Shown piece by piece: positions 37,551 through 41,179 of a stretch of 41,179 bases of DNA (the stretch's first letter is position 1; every line of letters starts with the position of its first letter). This stretch comes from CAZTQN01 sp964615765 (GTDB lineage Bacteria; Planctomycetota; Phycisphaerae; Phycisphaerales; UBA1924). The stretch spans positions 1 through 41,179 of the forward strand of contig CAZTQN010000033.1 in the NCBI GenBank assembly GCA_964615765.1. The letters run 5' to 3'. The notes beneath the pieces are model-generated. The model was not told the origin of the DNA. It saw only the letters and a list, made by a program, of their open reading frames with translations, and ran no database searches. The translations under genes and the position numbers were made by a program.

Positions 37551-40145
37551 TTACGGGCAGCCGGCGAAGTAGCACGTCAGGTAGTCGAACACGTCCTGCA
37601 CGGTGACGGTGCCGGAGTTGTTGAAGTCGGCCAGCGGGCCGCCGTTGAAGTACTGCACGAGGTAGTCGAACAGGTCCTGCACGGTGACGCCGCCGCTGCC
37701 GTTGGTGTCGCAGCGGCACTCGCACGAGTCCGGGATGCCGTCGTAGTCGAGGTCGACCTGCGTGCCGAGCTGCAGTTCGCGCCCGTCGCTGACGGCGTCG
37801 TTGTCGCAGTTCAGCAGGGCCTGGCACGAGTCGATGCGCCCGTCCGGCCGGCCCTTGGAACCGCCGTCGGCGAGGAAGGCTTCGATGTCCGCGAAGTTCT
37901 GCGGCGTGTAGCCGGGGAAGCCGCCGCCCGGGTGCGGCGCGGGGCGACCGAACACGATGCGCTCGCGGATGAAGTAGCGGTCGCGGTTGCGGATGTTGGG
38001 CCCGGTAGCGCCTGTGCCGTCGGCGGCGTGGCACCCAGCGCACGTGGAGCCGAACAGCGAAGCGCCGGCGGTGCGCACGCCCACCGGCCCGCCGTCGAGG
38101 TCCAGCCGCAGGTTGTCGTCGCCCGCCAGGATCGCCGCGGCGACCGAGGCGGCGATGTCGCACTCGTCCGGCACACTGTTCGTGTTGCAATCCAGGCTGG
38201 TGCCGAAGGCGATGTCCTGCGCGTCGGCGACGCCGTTGCCGTTGCAGTCCGGCGGGGGGTTGGCCGTCTGCACGCGGATGTTGTCGACGCCCGCCTCGAC
38301 CAGCGACTGGTTCGGGCTGGCGTTGTCGCTGGCGATGAACCGCAGGCGCAGGTCGCTGGGGTTCGTGATGCCCGCCGAGGCAAGTTGCGAGGTGGTGATC
38401 GTCACGCGCGTCCACACGCACCCGCCGGTGGGCGGCGTGGTGAGCGTCGCGACCCGCGTGAACGGGCCCGTCAGCCCGTTCCCGGAGACTTCCAGGAACA
38501 GCCCGTCCGGGTTGGCGCCGCCGACTTCCGTCGCGGCGAGGAAGTAATCGAAGCAGATCGAGAGCTGCCCGAGCGAGCCGTTGATCGCGGGCGAAGTGAG
38601 CAGGACCGAGCCGCCGTCGACGTCGGAGGTGTTCTGGCCCGCGGCGGGGTCGGTGTTGTCCGTCACCCACGCCGAGCCGCCGCCGCCGGAGGCGAACGGC
38701 GGGTTGAGCCCGTACCCGTTGACGGCGGTCACCGGGACGCCGCGCTGCCAGTCGCCGTCGGTGGTGCCGGCGCCGCGGGCGGCGGTCCAGCCGAGGTTGG
38801 TCTCGCCGTCGTCGAAGAAGACGGTGCTGAGGGCGTTGACGGGGGCCGGGCAGGGGTCGCCGCACGGCGCGGTGCTCACGGGGACGATCTTGAAGATGCG
38901 CCCGGTGTTGGCCGCACCGTTGAAGATGCTGACCATGTACAGCTCGCCGGACGCGTCGTCGTTGATCGCGACCAGGTTGGCGACGGAGGTCCCGCCGGTG
39001 TTGAGCTGGCTGGTCCAGTCGCGGAGGTCGGTCGCCGTGCCGCCGGTGTTGCGGAACGAACGGACCCACTGCCCGCAGTAATCGGCGACGATGTACGCGC
39101 CGACGAGTTCGGGGATCGCGGTGCCGCGATAGACGTGCCCGCCGGTGATCGAGCAGGCGTTGTCGGGCGCGCCGTGCGTGTAGTCCTTGATCGGGTTGGT
39201 ATAGATGCCCACGGCGTTGGGGTCGCAGGCGCCGCCGCCGGGCGCGGCGATGAAGCCCTCGCGGCAGTCCCACCCGTAGTGCCGCCCGGCGACCTGGGCG
39301 AAGTTCCCGCCCGCGCCGGGGACGTACGCGGCCTGCCAGTTGATCTCTTCCCGAGCGTCCTGACCGACATCGCCGATGTACAGGTCGCCCGTGCCGCGGT
39401 CGAACGTGAGCCGCCACGGGTTACGCACGCCATACGCCCAAATATACGGGCGCACGTTCCCGCCGAAGGAGCGGAAGGGGTTGTCGTCGGGCACATAGAA
39501 CCCGTCGCCGTCGCCGCCGGAACTGTCGCTGACGTCGAGGCGCAAGATCTTGCCCTGCAGCGCGTCGAGGTTGACGGCCAGGTTCTGCGGGTCATTCCCG
39601 CCGCCCGAGTCGCCCGCGCCGACGTACAGCATGCCGTCGGGCCCGAAGGCGATTGCCCCGCCGTTGTGATTGGCGGCCGGGCGCGACCACGTCAGGATCG
39701 TGACGCGGGAGCCGGTGTTGGTCGTGGTGGCCGTCGCGGGGGTGCCGTTGACGGTGAAGCGGTCGATGAACGTCGCGCCGTTGGTGGCGCTGGTGTAGTT
39801 GACGTAGAACCGTCCGTTGGTCTGGAAGTTGGGGTCGAACGCGAGGCCCAGGAGCCCGCGTTCGCCGTTGGCGGCCGTCAGGTTCAGCCCGGCGGAGCTG
39901 AGATCCAAGAGCGGCGTGGCGGACACGGTGTTGGAGCCGAGGGTCAGGATCCGGATGGTCCCGACCTGCTCGACGATAAACAGCCGCCCGGTATCGCCCG
40001 GTGCGTAATACACGCCCACCGGCTGATTAAGCCCGGAGGCGACCAGTTGGGCCCGGAGCGTCTGGGCGTGGGCGACGCCGCCCAGCATGGACGCGCCGGC
40101 GACCAGCCCCATGGCCACCCCGGCGAGCATTCGTCGGATCATCAT
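37551..40145 (-). CDS. Secreted PQQ-type sugar dehydrogenase with haem c and dockerin-like repeats
   Basis: This 864-residue exported protein starts with a signal peptide ending VAHAQ. Residues about 30-410 form a six-bladed glucose/sorbosone dehydrogenase-like propeller (GLLGLAFDPNFQTNGRFYVNY, AANHNGGAIAFGPDGMLYVG, GDSGGGNDPQN, YGVRNPWRLTFDRGTGDLYIGDVGQ). A beta-sandwich domain follows (about 430-610), then DCNGNG-type linkers, one CXXCH haem site (CAGCH) without an obvious axial Met, and two dockerin-like repeats (QDLFDYLVQYF, QDVFDYLTCYF) at the end. The start ATG 40145 has GAGGAG nine bases upstream; ORF extension to 40187 is less likely. Electrons could pass from PQQ to haem c. The substrate is unknown. 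Confidence 0.88.
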   Translation of the reverse strand: MMIRRMLAGVAMGLVAGASMLGGVAHAQTLRAQLVASGLNQPVGVYYAPGDTGRLFIVEQVGTIRILTLGSNTVSATPLLDLSSAGLNLTAANGERGLLGLAFDPNFQTNGRFYVNYTSATNGATFIDRFTVNGTPATATTTNTGSRVTILTWSRPAANHNGGAIAFGPDGMLYVGAGDSGGGNDPQNLAVNLDALQGKILRLDVSDSSGGDGDGFYVPDDNPFRSFGGNVRPYIWAYGVRNPWRLTFDRGTGDLYIGDVGQDAREEINWQAAYVPGAGGNFAQVAGRHYGWDCREGFIAAPGGGACDPNAVGIYTNPIKDYTHGAPDNACSITGGHVYRGTAIPELVGAYIVADYCGQWVRSFRNTGGTATDLRDWTSQLNTGGTSVANLVAINDDASGELYMVSIFNGAANTGRIFKIVPVSTAPCGDPCPAPVNALSTVFFDDGETNLGWTAARGAGTTDGDWQRGVPVTAVNGYGLNPPFASGGGGSAWVTDNTDPAAGQNTSDVDGGSVLLTSPAINGSLGQLSICFDYFLAATEVGGANPDGLFLEVSGNGLTGPFTRVATLTTPPTGGCVWTRVTITTSQLASAGITNPSDLRLRFIASDNASPNQSLVEAGVDNIRVQTANPPPDCNGNGVADAQDIAFGTSLDCNTNSVPDECDIAASVAAAILAGDDNLRLDLDGGPVGVRTAGASLFGSTCAGCHAADGTGATGPNIRNRDRYFIRERIVFGRPAPHPGGGFPGYTPQNFADIEAFLADGGSKGRPDGRIDSCQALLNCDNDAVSDGRELQLGTQVDLDYDGIPDSCECRCDTNGSGGVTVQDLFDYLVQYFNGGPLADFNNSGTVTVQDVFDYLTCYFAGCP

Positions 40146-40515
40146 CGTGCGGTACTCCTCGTGAAACCGTCGGGCGAATCTTGCCACAGAGTCCGCCCAC
40201 GGGCGACTTGTCGCCCGAGAATCTTCCCGGTAAACCCCCGCGCCGACGGCGCAACCTGCCGAGATCGCCGCCAGCCCGTTCTATACTCATCCCGGGACGT
40301 TCGTATCCGTCCCGGCTGGACGTCCGGGTGAGATTGCGCACATTTGCGTGCCATGACCCCGGGACCGCCCGGTTTCTGGGCGTTCGCCCGTCGAGCGGCT
40401 CGTCGCGAGACGCCGACGCACTCCGGGAAGTTCCGGACGGCTCCGGGTTCCTTGCCGGGTCCGGTGAACGATTCGTCCAGCCTGACCCGAGCCGCTTCGC
40501 CGGAGGTTGTCCTCG
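40146..40515 (+). other. 370-base gene-free divergent region before the mutase gene
   Basis: The region separates the divergent dehydrogenase and mutase genes. An inverted repeat CGGGCGAC-TT-GTCGCCCG lies at 40200-40217 and may be an operator. TATACT at 40282-40287 resembles a -10 box; no good -35 lies 17 bases upstream. No cobalamin riboswitch was recognised, and no small gene stands out. Confidence 0.5.

Positions 40516-41179
<664 letters not shown>

Overview
The window is high-GC bacterial DNA, almost certainly from a planctomycete and most like the class Phycisphaerae. The evidence is a Tat-exported DUF1501 protein paired with DUF1800, alternative complex III joined to a caa3 oxidase, DCNGNG-type and dockerin-like C-terminal repeats, a PEP-CTERM-like protein ending in SRRRR, and a prepilin-like protein with a DUF1559-like layout. 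The first 51 bases are pure C and look like a contig-end artefact. No tRNA, rRNA, CRISPR array or insertion sequence was seen.

Region 1 (192-14871, minus strand) is an aerobic respiratory superoperon. In transcription order it holds actA (pentahaem cytochrome), actB (Fe-S/molybdopterin-like), actC, actD, actE (monohaem lipoprotein), actF, a small His-rich membrane protein, a SCO copper chaperone, coxB (CuA plus haem c), coxA (A2-type) and coxC. Quinol is oxidised by alternative complex III and electrons pass to the caa3 oxidase. Four-base stop/start overlaps link actE-actF, the small protein-SCO, and SCO-coxB. Haem A synthase (ctaA, 15078-16550) is read divergently across a short region containing an AT-rich inverted repeat.

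Region 2 (16757-26116) holds the DUF1800/DUF1501 pair, then a minus-strand group (DoxX-like protein, small lipoprotein, IscX, deoxyribose-phosphate aldolase, prepilin-like protein), then an ECF sigma/anti-sigma pair, then a large coiled-coil protein.

Region 3 (26354-33816, plus strand) is the most unusual part. Four tightly packed, overlapping genes encode a secreted HlyD-like adaptor, a GAF-like/transmembrane/HlyD fusion, an M50 (site-2-protease-like) membrane protein with a PqqD-like N-terminus and an HlyD-like C-terminus, and a short SecA paralogue that ends just after the first scaffold helix. The SecA-like gene appears to start at a CTG overlapping the previous stop codon. This looks like a poorly described export or surface-processing machine.

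Region 4 (33840-41179) holds a DUF4430 protein, a DUF6580-like membrane protein, a 397-base structured leader before a PEP-CTERM-like protein, an SGNH-hydrolase-like lipoprotein, a large convergent secreted PQQ-type sugar dehydrogenase with haem c and dockerin-like repeats, and the 5' part of a methylmalonyl-CoA mutase large subunit running off the end.

Several intergenic gaps carry degenerate 7-base tandem repeats of at least three families, one sharing an identical 19-base core at three distant places.
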